A DNA stretch of 64,000 nt from the NCBI GenBank assembly GCA_964035015.1, contig OZ036003.1, forward strand, positions 5,466,254 through 5,530,253, given 5' to 3'. Both the position numbers and the translations under genes were made by a program. The notes beneath the pieces were generated by a model. It worked only from the letters and a program-made list of their open reading frames with translations. It did not search any database and had not been told where the DNA came from. Of this stretch, positions 1-64,000 are shown in pieces. This DNA is from Corallium rubrum. Lineage: Eukaryota; Cnidaria; Anthozoa; Scleralcyonacea; Coralliidae. Every line of letters starts with the position of its first letter. The stretch's first letter is position 1.

Positions 1-366
1 CTGGACTGTAGGTCCTCTGTATCAATGACTGAAAGAGAGTGATCACTGACCTATATATAACTGGACTGTGGGTGCTCTATATCAATGACTGAAAGAGAGT
101 GATCACTGACGTATATATAACTGGACTGTGGGTGCTCTATATCAATGACTGAAAGAGAGTGATCACTGACCTATATATAACTGGACTGTGGGTGCTCTAT
201 ATCAATGACTGAAAGAGAGTGATCACTGACCTATATATAACTGGACTGTGGGTGCCCTATATCAACGACTGAAAGAGAGTGATCACTGACCTATATATAA
301 CTGGACTGTGGGTGCTCTATATCAATGACTGAAAGAGAGTGATCACTGTCCTCTATATAACTGGAA
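1..366. repeat. 60-bp tandem satellite, about six copies
   Basis: Six consecutive 60-base units, each beginning ctggactgtgggtgctctat and ending in cctatatataa, differ from each other by only a few bases. The last unit is cut short at the start of the following candidate exon. The array runs off the left edge, so its full length is unknown. It has no coding content of its own. Confidence 0.97.
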
Positions 367-398
367 CTGTAAGTCTTCTTACTTTTTGCGTCTTACAG

Positions 399-573
399 TT
401 AAAAACAGACGACTCAAGGCTGGAATTAGTGTTGAGCGTATTTGATCCAGAAAGCAAGATATTTGTTACGACTCTGCGTTGTTCATTTATACTTCTTGGT
501 ATCTTCGTTCTTTTTGGGTTGATTTGGGAGTGTATAAGAAGACGAAAATTGAAGAATAAGGTTGGAGTTCTTG
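399..573 (+). CDS. Candidate internal exon of an unidentified single-pass membrane protein
   Basis: The frame opens after a good acceptor (tttttgcgtcttacag) and closes at a strong donor (ttg|gtaagtt). It encodes 58 residues: a polar stretch, then a hydrophobic segment containing FILLGIFVLFGLIWE, then a basic stop-transfer stretch RRRKLKNK. This reads as a membrane span followed by the start of a cytosolic tail. It ends one base into a glycine codon, which matches the phase of the exon at 2350. I do not recognise the family. A chance open frame is possible, but the splice signals and the span-plus-basic-tail pattern argue for a real exon. A foldback element begins within 15 bases of the donor. 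Confidence 0.45.
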
Positions 574-587
574 GTAAGTTCTACTTG

Positions 588-1064
588 AAGTGGCTGTGAA
601 GCGAAAATTATTATTGTCTTAAATGAAAGAACTCTCAAAACGACAAAGTAACATCTTTTGCAGATCTTCGTTTGCGTGCCTCGTTGTTGAGATATTTCAA
701 TTTTTTTGATATGCAAATTAAACACTTTGACGTCACACGTGTAATGAGTTATCAGAGAAAGTTCGGTATCTTTGCTATTATCAAACGAAATCAATTAAAA
801 ATCTGTATGTCTAATGCTATATGCGAAATAGACGCACAGGATCGACTTCGAAGTGATTTCGTTTGATAATAGCAAAGATATAGAACTTTCTCCGATAACT
901 CATGATACACGTATGATGTCAAAGTGTTTAATTTGCATATCAAAGAAACTGAAATATCTCAACAACGAAGCACGGAAACGAAGATCTGCAAAAGATGTTA
1001 CGTTGTAGTTTTAAGAGTTCTTTCATTTAAGACAATAATAATTTTCGCTTCATATGCACTTTAA
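588..1064. mobile_element. Foldback element, family B, copy 1
   Basis: The two halves are inverted repeats of each other. The left half starts near aagtggctgtgaagcgaaaa and the right half ends ttttcgcttcatatgcactt. Related copies lie at 46666-47115 and 48659-49101. No transposase is visible, so this is a MITE-like non-autonomous element. The short open frames on both strands here are translations of the palindrome. Confidence 0.85.
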
Positions 1065-2349
1065 TAAGGGAATAAAACGAGGGAGAGTGTGTTCGAGAAA
1101 AGGAACGAGGAAGACAAGCGAAAGTTTGGATGAAATATAACATACACGAGAAGGTCGAGAAAGAGTGTTTGACCTGATATCAAACACTGGGATGTATGAT
1201 ATAGCTTCCCAAATTAATCAGTATTGTACGAGAAATTTGTATACGTAATCGCATGGGGCCAAAGAAAATTAAGGTTTATTAATTTCAGGAGTGTTTTCAA
1301 AATTTTACAAAATTGCCGAAGCGAGAGTAATTTGTAAGATTTTGAAAACACGAGTGAAAAAAAACCTTAATTTTACGAGAACTCATGCGATTAGGTGTTA
1401 ATTATATAATTCAAGAGCTATGTTTTATGTCCAGAAAATGTCAAAGTACATGTACCTTATCACGGTCGATCGGTGCTCGGCAACATTCCAATTTTCCTCG
1501 CTCTAACGCTGTGCCTGTAGCTTTCTTTTTGTAAACACATGCAGGCAAAAGTTCGTACATTTTCTAGCTTATTCATTTTCACTAATAGTTTACACCAAAT
1601 ATTTTTTTTGATTTTTAAAAAAAAAATCGGGGGAAAAAAAGTAAAGGGGTTAGCCTTTTTTACTTTTTGGCCGATTTTGGTCATTTTTGAAAGTTTTCCT
1701 TCAATAGTTTAAATTAGAAAATGTCCTCTTCATTAGCCAATCATATTCAAGTAATTTTGCCCTGTATATTATTACAGGTGAAACTTGGCTTAATTTATGT
1801 AAGTGTTTGATCAGGTAAAACATAAAGCTCCGTGCGTATGTACTCTTATAAAGGTTCGTTTGACGTCATTTGAACACGAAAGAAGTTGTTACACTTCTTT
1901 CGTGTTCAAATGACGTCAAACTTATACCTTTATAAGAGTACATATGCACAGGAGCGATATGTTTTATTTGTTTTATAAAATAAGAAGAGGAAAAATCAAG
2001 CTAAAAGTGAGGTAGTTTTGGAACTTGGCGGGCTTTTCCGGCCAGCTGACGCCATTCTACGCCAGCTGACGCCATTCTACGCCATTTTACGTCATTCATG
2101 AAATCTGTTCTCTTATTAGGCTGCGTTTACACGTTACCGGACGGATTCGAGACCGGTCTCGAATTCGTCCTATTTCATCGTGAAAACAGGCGGAACCGTA
2201 CTAACTCGAGACCGGTTCCAAATTCGTCTGGAACCGTGTACACGGGGTCTTATAAATGCACGGAGCCCAGTCAATCAGAGCGTGCGTAGAGCGCACTCTA
2301 CTTTATAATGTGTGATATAAATAATATCATTTGGTTTCACTTTTGCCAG
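1065..2349. other. Non-coding stretch with small palindromic elements
   Basis: This interval lies inside the putative intron between 573 and 2350. A palindrome at about 1800-1970 is centred on two inverted copies of a sequence containing gaacacgaaagaagt and recurs near 44.4-44.63 kb. A second block at about 2118-2250 carries gagaccggtctcgaattcgt and recurs near 44.63 and 45.57 kb. I see no gene. Confidence 0.6.
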
Positions 2350-2522
2350 GTAAGCCCACCAACCTAATTGAACCAGAAGATTTAGCCATGTTTCAATCTC
2401 TCTTTACAACATTTCATATTGAAATAAAAAGCAAAGCTAGAAAAATCCTACAACGACATATCAAAGAACTCGACGTTTTCTGGAAGACTGAGCAAGGCAC
2501 GTCTCGTTCAACACTCTCTTAG
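2350..2522 (+). CDS. Candidate last exon of the same unidentified plus-strand gene
   Basis: A pyrimidine-rich acceptor (ggtttcacttttgccag) precedes an open frame of about 57 codons that ends in TAG at 2520-2522. If joined to the exon ending at 573, the split codon G|GT gives glycine and the frame continues as GKPTNLIEPEDLAMF. The product is polar and helical with basic residues, for example KSKARKILQRHIKEL, and would form a cytosolic tail. I recognise no family. An unseen exon between 573 and 2350 is possible. If real, this gene is transcribed towards ESF1, whose stop codon lies under 900 bases away. Confidence 0.4.
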
Positions 2523-2609
2523 CTATCACGACAAGTGTTACCCAGACTCTCTCTCATTATAGAAACACTGTCACCAGAGCAGTCCGAAGTGTCATTCAAC
2601 ACTATGTTA

Positions 2610-2931
2610 ACCACACCACACCACTACACTACACTCGACTCCACTCCACTCCATTCGACTCCGCTCCGCTCCGCTCCACTCCACTCTACTCCACTCTACT
2701 CTACTCTATTCTACTCTACTCCACTCCTTTGTTGGGTTCACGCATGTCAACGCACAGCACTCCACCCCACCCCACCCCACTCCGCTCCACTCCACTCCAC
2801 TCCACTCCACTCCACTCCACTCCACTCCACTCCACTCCACTCCACTCCACTCCACTCCACTCCACTCCACTCCACTCCACTCCACTCTACTCTACTCTAC
2901 TCTACTCTACTCTACTCTACTCTACTCTAAG
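2610..2931. repeat. CCACT/CTACT pentanucleotide array
   Basis: Nearly perfect pentamers are mainly ccact, changing to ctact after about 2886. A short unique interruption lies at about 2728-2760. Because five is not a multiple of three and the unit has no stop in these phases, the array produces long meaningless open frames. Confidence 0.97.
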
Positions 2932-2935
2932 GTAG

Positions 2936-3397
2936 CTTGCTCGCAGAATAGCCGACAGGCCTGCACATTCAAATTAGAAAGCACAGGGCTAATGTTTTGA
3001 AACTTCCTTATAAGCGCTAGATGCATGGTTACAAATATAATGAATACGGATTCACTACAAAGTGAAGTCGAAACTTTAGAATTACAACGTATAGCTGTAC
3101 TTGTAAAGGTTGGTATACTGTAAAGCATTATGGCTCCGTAATTTTGAAAATATAATTTCTCGTTTAATCCTTGGCGCATTTCTAGCGTCCAGTAGAGAAA
3201 TTTGTTTCCGTCATTTTAATATTATTTTTGCCCAATGCGCAAATGTGACCTGACAGATTTTAGACCACGTGACTACAGAGTGCCTAGCAGTTGTCAGTTG
3301 CATGCAGACATACCGTTCTCTTGAAGTTGCCGTTATAAAGGGACAACGGACACCAAGTACCTTATGAGATGCGTGACATAGTTTTCCAGTGATTCGG
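2936..3397. other. Intergenic / ESF1 3' flank
   Basis: This sequence lies between the pentamer array and the ESF1 stop codon on the minus strand. It should contain the ESF1 3' untranslated region. I saw no clear AATAAA-type signal and no other gene. Confidence 0.4.
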
Positions 3398-33161
<29,764 letters not shown>

Positions 33162-33935
33162 TTTCTCTCGTAAAAATGTTGTAAAACTGACAATAAAGTT
33201 CAAAATAACAAACACACGTGTATTTTCAAGCTCGTCGCCATCTTTAAATTTTTAATGAAATAAAAACGTGGTGTAATCTAATTTTAATGTAATCGTTCCC
33301 AGACCCCTTAAAAAATTAAGCGAAGTGTTAATAATTTTGCAAATAAATTTGGTACACAGATAATTTTATTGATTTACACTTAAAACTTTACCCCGTAGCA
33401 AATTTCTCGTTTCCTTAACTGGATTCCTCTTTTTAGCTGTTTCTTTGTGATCGTGTTCTAATAGTTATTCCTTGTACTGATCGTTTTTTTTATCGCTATC
33501 TAGCTATGCTCCACCCCCACCGACTTTTTAATCACCTATCTAATATCCCATGGGATATTTGTTGACAATCGAAATGTCACAGTGCACAACGGAGTATGTT
33601 TTCATCGATTGCATTTCGTGTGTGTGCTTTATCGGGCGTCGACTGCTATTCGGCACAAAGTGATGGGTGATGATGGTAGACCTTCATCAATGTTAACAAC
33701 GAGCTCGTAAAAGCCTAGAAGAATTTTCTGCTCGATCGCTGCTGATATTCAGGTCAAGCGAAGGACTAGAACGAATATCTGGTAGACAGCCGATAGCTAA
33801 AGCTGTCAGCAGTGGAATCTTTTGTGTTGAACAACGGAAACCGTTTAGGTTGCTAGCGATGGGAATGTCAATGACTCCGCTTTGCAAGTCCCTCGAGATG
33901 TGAGCTTTCAGAAATAGACATTCGGATACCCGAAG
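33162..33935. promoter_or_regulatory. Probable divergent promoter and candidate PLEKHG 5' non-coding exon
   Basis: ESF1 starts to the left on the minus strand. To the right, a donor cccgaag|gtgagt at 33935/33936 could end a non-coding first exon of the plus-strand RhoGEF gene, whose ATG exon has an acceptor just before 38897. The sequence between is free of the repeats that fill the introns. No TATA box is evident. The promoter role is inferred from the head-to-head layout. Confidence 0.45.
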
Positions 33936-36900
33936 GTGAGTTAACAGACACAAATCCTTTTATTTACTTTAATATATCAGGTGGATTTTCGAGCAGATGG
34001 GGGTTGTCTTTTGTGCGGTTTTTAATAGAAAGAGACAGAACGGCTTTAGTCTCATCGCCTTTCGTGGACTTTGTTTGTTTCACGTTCTAATTAAAACAAG
34101 TCGCATTTTGCTACTTCGAACGTTCGTAGAAATACTAAACGACATGCATGGTTTTCGCTTCTGTTGCTTTTTCGGTATTTAAATGACTGTGAAAAGCTTG
34201 TCTCCCACTGATTCGTTTGCTTGTCGTTATAATTAAAATATCGTGTACTCTTCTGATTAAATTAAACAACAGATATTCAAACAAATTGGCACAGTGAAAT
34301 CAACATACTAAAGACCAGGTCAATTTCAATTCCATAATCCTTCGTACGGCTTTATATCGGTTCGTAGTCTAATTTTTGTAGTGTTGCAATTAAAATACCA
34401 AAGAACTGACATTGTATTTTGAAACAAGCGAATCGGTTTCATGATCTTATTAATTCACGAATGGTAGCTAAATCTGCCGCTTTGTTTTTCAACAAAAAAA
34501 GGAATTGCGCCGGGCTGTTCGGTATCAGTCATAATTCTATCAGTAATACGTTATATTTGATAAAAACACCTCATGAAGAATAGGCTGTCTGTGGTTAACG
34601 TATTTATATTTTTGTGTCTGTCAGGACAAACAGATTCATCAACTTGAAAGGTTTTCTGACAATTTCCTGAACCACAGGAATGTAAACTTTCTTTTTTTCC
34701 CGTTGAACAACGTTTAAGGATATAAAGAGAACCTTATTTATATTAAAACTGAATTAAAAGATGGCTGTCGAGAATTGTTTCATCCCCATAATGTAGTTTA
34801 GAACTGCCAAGACTTTGTTGTGGCATGTTGGATCGTGTGTTTTTCTTGGGCACACTGAGACCCGGAAATGATAAATTATGCGTTTGTTAGTTGTTGAAGA
34901 TGTGTTGAACGCCGCGCTAGTTAATTTTAGTTTGCTTCTAACCCCCATCATCATTATTCGGTCTGTTGATGATGAGAACGTAAGGAATTTTCATTTGCGA
35001 CTTTCTGACAAACTGTTGTTGAACTACATCGTAATTTGTCTGTGCTCCTTGAGTTGTAATTTGAGTACCTCGCTATTAAGATCGATATAATTTCTTTTTC
35101 AGTTCCTTCCGAGTGTCTTGCTAGTTTGGCAGTTGATCAAATTCAAAAACATGTTTTATTTCCCACTCCCTCGCACGAAATCAGAGGTTATTTGTTTTAC
35201 ACGTAACGTATTTCGTTAATCCATATTAAAGATACTGTTATAAGAAAGACGCAATGTCGTTAATACTCATATTTGTCTTATTGACTTTTCCTTGGTCTGA
35301 CTGTTTCAAGAGCTTTGCACTTCGCTTTTCTTTATAGGACTATTTAAAGTAATGTCTTGTTCACTATATTGACACGCCGATGCTATGCTGTATCTTGAAA
35401 GGCAACAGAACAGAACACTTCAGTACAATTTGACACGTGTCGGAAAAGTGTTTTCGTAGGGATAAGAAAGCATACTTTAGAAGGTTATGAAAACTGACAA
35501 ACTGAAATATATCGCAGACTTTATGTTCGACTGATGGTATCTTCAGTATTGCAACGTGTCATATTACATAACATCACATCCTTGCTAAGAATTTTACAAC
35601 AGCATGGGTGGCAACCTGAGTGTTGATATTACAAAACATCAAATCTCTGAGGGGGCCCTGGAAGTAATATTCCATTTTATTTTCATACTATTTCATTCTA
35701 CAACATTCTCAATTTTTTGTGTTTCTAAACACTAGTTAGAATAGTCGTTTTTTTCGTTCTCATTCTGGGGGTGTTTTCTTTCAACTTTTTATCCAGTTTG
35801 ACTGGTTTTCCATTTTAGCTAGTATGTAATTACAACCATGTGATACAAACAACACATATAGATCACTCAATTCTCTAGTGTTTTCTGGAATTTTAGTATT
35901 ACATGTAAACTTGTTCACCATTTGATTTGGAGTATGTTTTATTGATAATCAAGGTTAAATTTAAATGTTTATTCAAGGGAGGAGGGGTTTGTTTTAGCTG
36001 TTGACTTCTGGTTCTAATTTTTTAAGCTGATTTCTATAGCTACTAAGTAGTTTGTTAAATCACATTGACAGAAAACCAACTAAGTACAAGTTTGAGATAA
36101 GAGTGTTTTTGTCTAGCCTTTTCTCTGATTTCTGGTTGTACATTAAGGTTTACTTTTATGATTCCTGCCATCCTGTTGTGTTTTCCAGAGATGATGTACC
36201 TGTTATGTATCGAATATTACAAACAACCTACACTATACACTTTATCAATAAGCTTTTGGTATTATTAAAATATACTGTAAGTACAGCTGTCCTTCACCAA
36301 TTAATTGCCAGACAGTCATCCTGACTGAATTACAGATAAATTTAAAACAAATTGGTCACACCAGTACAATATATACTGTTACTAGAATTTACTAAGGAAG
36401 TGATGTTGCTAATAATGTTGCCAGGCTTTCCTAAATGAGACAGTGAGAGAATTATACATAAATTGGACTATGGATGTAGAAATAATATGCTATTGACCAT
36501 ACTTGGAGATGATAGACAAAATGAGAAACGTTGCTCAATAAACATGGACATGCTGTACTGCAAAACAAATTATCTTTTATGGTAGTGAATGCTAACTGAG
36601 AAAGTGTTTAGTTCATAGTTGCAGAATTGTACAATTATAGTAATTAAGTGACACCCCTTTCCCTCTCAATGCTCTCATGAGAAAAGGGGCAACTGCCCCC
36701 CCCCCCCCCCCTATGATTTTGATAATGTCACACATCACATTTGTTCCCAGAGCACAGAATAAAGAGCTATGGTCATTTAATATCATAACTCTGACAATGA
36801 GTTTTCACGTTGCGTTCGCGCTTCATCCCTAACTATTATTTTACAGTCATTTCACTTTTCATGAAAATGTTCGGAGATTCGTTCCGAAGTTCACAAGTTC

Positions 36901-38896
36901 ATTGGGAAGTTCAAAGCTCATTTTACCATGAACTTCGTAACAAACTTCTGAACATTTTGGTGAAAAGTGACAAGTGAGTTCAATGCAAATACTGTAGTTT
37001 AGACAAAATCTTTTGTAAAAATGAGAGAACGTGTCTTAAAAAGTATGTTTTAAAATGTTCAAATATGATGTCAGATCACGGGAAATGCCATTTCAGAGAC
37101 TCAAATTTCAAAAATTTTCCAGGGGAAAATGCCCCCAGACCCCCCTAGAAACTGGACATTCTTACTGCCCCCCTGACTAAAAAATCCTGCCTATGGCCCT
37201 GGAGCCGGGCCAGCCCACCTGGCTGAGATCTTGTGTTGTGAGCCTGAGATCTCCTTTACCCAGGCTGTTATTTTCCCATGTAAACACGATTTACCTGTTT
37301 GGCTTAACTCATTCCTGTCCGGGGGCTTCCCCAGAGGTGAATAAAATCGTCTGGCGTTAGCCAGAATAAAATACTAAAGACCAATTCGGACAAGAAAGAG
37401 TTAATTGGCTACCCACATACGAAGCGGATAACTTTTCAACTGCCCAGGCTGGTACTAAAAGCTTCGTACATGAGAAAAATTTGTTTTTATCAGCTTTTTC
37501 AACATATTAACAATTTACAAGTTCTGCTTCATGTAAGACATGAGACTTCGTTTCGTGTCTTACCAGAACTGATAAGTTATGCAATTAGCACAACAAGCAA
37601 GCAAGCCCAGCTAGCCCTTCTCATGTAAACACAATAAAAATCATCTCGGCAAAGCGGGCTACATTTTAGCTTGGGTACCTGGCTGGCTCACCTCCATATA
37701 CAGTAAAAAAAATATTTTTTTTGAATTTTGGGTCTCTGAAACAGCATTTCCTGCATTTTGAGGACACTTTTGAGCAAAATATAAAGGTCTGAAATCCCAT
37801 TTTTTAACAGAGATTCTCGTCATTTTAACACCACATAACAGTTAATAGACATATTACAACATACCAGCGGTTATATTAGTGGGCCCCCACTTACTCAGGA
37901 TTGAAATGTTCCGGGGTCGAGGTCAATACTCAGGCAGCCATCTCTATAGCTGAGGAACTTGTACTCAGATTTACAAACTCAAAACAGCATTTAAGCATTT
38001 TTATTACTTCAGATAAGCAGGGGCCCACACAAGGACAGGAGTAAGGGGCCCACTGGGAAATTTCTTGGTGTCCCTGTGGGCGAGCAGGGGTTTCATTAGA
38101 AGCCGGCAACCGGCGAACTCCAGCGGTTACTTTCCAAATCATCGTCGGCTACTTTCATAATCATTGTTTTAAATTTTAATAGTAAATACCGTATACGTGT
38201 TCACTTTGAGCCGTTCCATTTTCTTTTGAAAGCGTAAATGAACGTGAAGAAAGCTGATTTCTGTGGAAATTTGTAATTTCTTGCTTGCTCATTTTCTGTA
38301 TTAAATCTGTATTAGGAGCCTCAACGATGACGTCATTTAAACAAGAATTATATTTGCAAAACAACAAGAATGAATAATTTTTACTCCCTAGAGTAATGCC
38401 AACACCGTCCCCGTTCTTTATACAACGCCACTTAGAGCATTTTCACGTCTTCAGGACGACGTCAACGGCTAAAAGATGAGAACTGTTGCTTAAGATTGAC
38501 TTCAAATCTTCAATACAGACACTACAATAATTTTAGCAAAGTGCTGGAAATGGTGTTTCCGAGGTTCTAGACTTCAAAAATTTCCCGGGTGCGCCTCCAT
38601 GTTCAGCCGCCTACTTTCTAAAATGAGCCTGCTACTTTCAAAATTAATGAAACCCCTGGGTGAGTCCGCACCTTTTTATTGTCTGCTGAAAGTTGAGCTG
38701 GGAAATCTTACACCAATGTTGACCAGCAGGCAAAAAAGCTACCCCATTTCTACCCCTGCAAGTTCTAGTCTGTATCAAGTTGCCAGATGTTTCTGAAAAA
38801 CCCAGCAGAATGTAATGTTGTAATCTGTAGCTTACAGCGCATAGAAACATGTTTATTTAATTAATTTTTTTTTTAAAAATGGAATCTATTTTTAAG
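33936..38896. other. Non-coding interval, probable first intron of the RhoGEF gene
   Basis: Mostly unique AT-rich sequence with no supported gene. Copies of the gcaggaaatgc-type repeat lie near 37080-37160, 37720-37790 and 38530-38600. A single copy of the gtctggcgttagccaga palindrome lies at about 37305-37405. The small open frames have no recognisable content. Confidence 0.6.
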
Positions 38897-38898
38897 TG

Positions 38899-63750
<24,852 letters not shown>

Positions 63751-63913
63751 GTAATACTTCATTTTATTACAACAGTGGCGCTTAGAGGTTCGAATAAAAT
63801 TTAAATTCGGAATCTTAATCAATTTACAAAATTGTGTTTCATAAGGACCCATATATAGAAATAATAGTATTACATATTTACCTATCTACAAATTATTTAC
63901 AAAATTTATTTAG

Positions 63914-64000
63914 TTTAATGGAACTGAGGTACTGGTTGAAAGACGACAAAGTTGATGAAAGTTTCAAATCAACTGGCAAGCTATTCAATTATTTAGCTCC
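63914..64000 (+). CDS. PLEKHG: Candidate PLEKHG exon 17, reaching the edge
   Basis: The acceptor tacaaaatttatttag precedes this stretch. In the phase required by exon 16 it reads FNGTEVLVERRQS and stops at 63953-63955, giving a short protein. The next frame stays open to the edge (ELRYWLKDDKVDESF) and looks more protein-like, but needs a different upstream junction. Which is used cannot be decided here. Confidence 0.35.

Overview
This is a eukaryotic, animal-type window, AT-rich and repeat-rich. It carries two intron-rich protein-coding genes arranged head to head, the tail of a possible third gene, and a dense mixture of foldback (MITE-like) elements, retroelement remnants and very long microsatellites. 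The dispersed repeats, Penelope-type hammerhead motifs and intron-dense gene structure suggest a cnidarian, probably an anthozoan such as a coral or sea anemone. That assignment is inference, because no species marker is visible.

Minus strand, 33161 down to 3398: ESF1, the nucleolar pre-rRNA processing protein. I assembled 15 coding exons by eye, each with GT/AG sites and compatible phases, from an ATG at 33161 to a TAA at 3398-3400. They include a 25-nt microexon at 5576-5600. One short exon, expected between 22167 and 28537, could not be found. Nearly all open frames in this half other than the exons are repeat translations or antisense shadows.

Plus strand, from about 38.9 kb to the right edge: a DH-PH Rho guanine nucleotide exchange factor of the PLEKHG1/2/3 type. 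Sixteen phase-consistent coding exons run from 38899 to 63750, and a possible seventeenth lies at the edge. The 0.5-1 kb between the ESF1 start and a candidate non-coding first exon (donor at 33936) is probably a shared divergent promoter.

Left edge, plus strand: a 60-bp satellite (1-366), then a possible transmembrane exon (399-573) and a phase-compatible last exon (2350-2522) of an unidentified gene converging on ESF1.

Repeats: the introns are mostly tandem arrays, namely a 2.4-kb 15-mer/pentamer satellite, a 1.4-kb homopyrimidine array, a 1.4-kb TTGCG array, 0.6 kb of GGTT, about 240 uninterrupted AAC units and 1.6 kb of AACC. In both genes, reverse-complementary arrays sit in two different introns and bracket a block of exons (PLEKHG exons 7-14, ESF1 exons 10-12). 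This layout could fold the pre-mRNA and favour exon skipping or circular RNA. Mobile DNA includes a Penelope-like element with a GIY-YIG endonuclease and inverted terminal copies that each carry a hammerhead-ribozyme motif, further hammerhead copies near 26.1 and 27.9 kb, a frameshifted non-LTR retrotransposon, a tRNA-derived SINE, a hAT-like element with an 8-bp target duplication, and several foldback families, some nested in each other.
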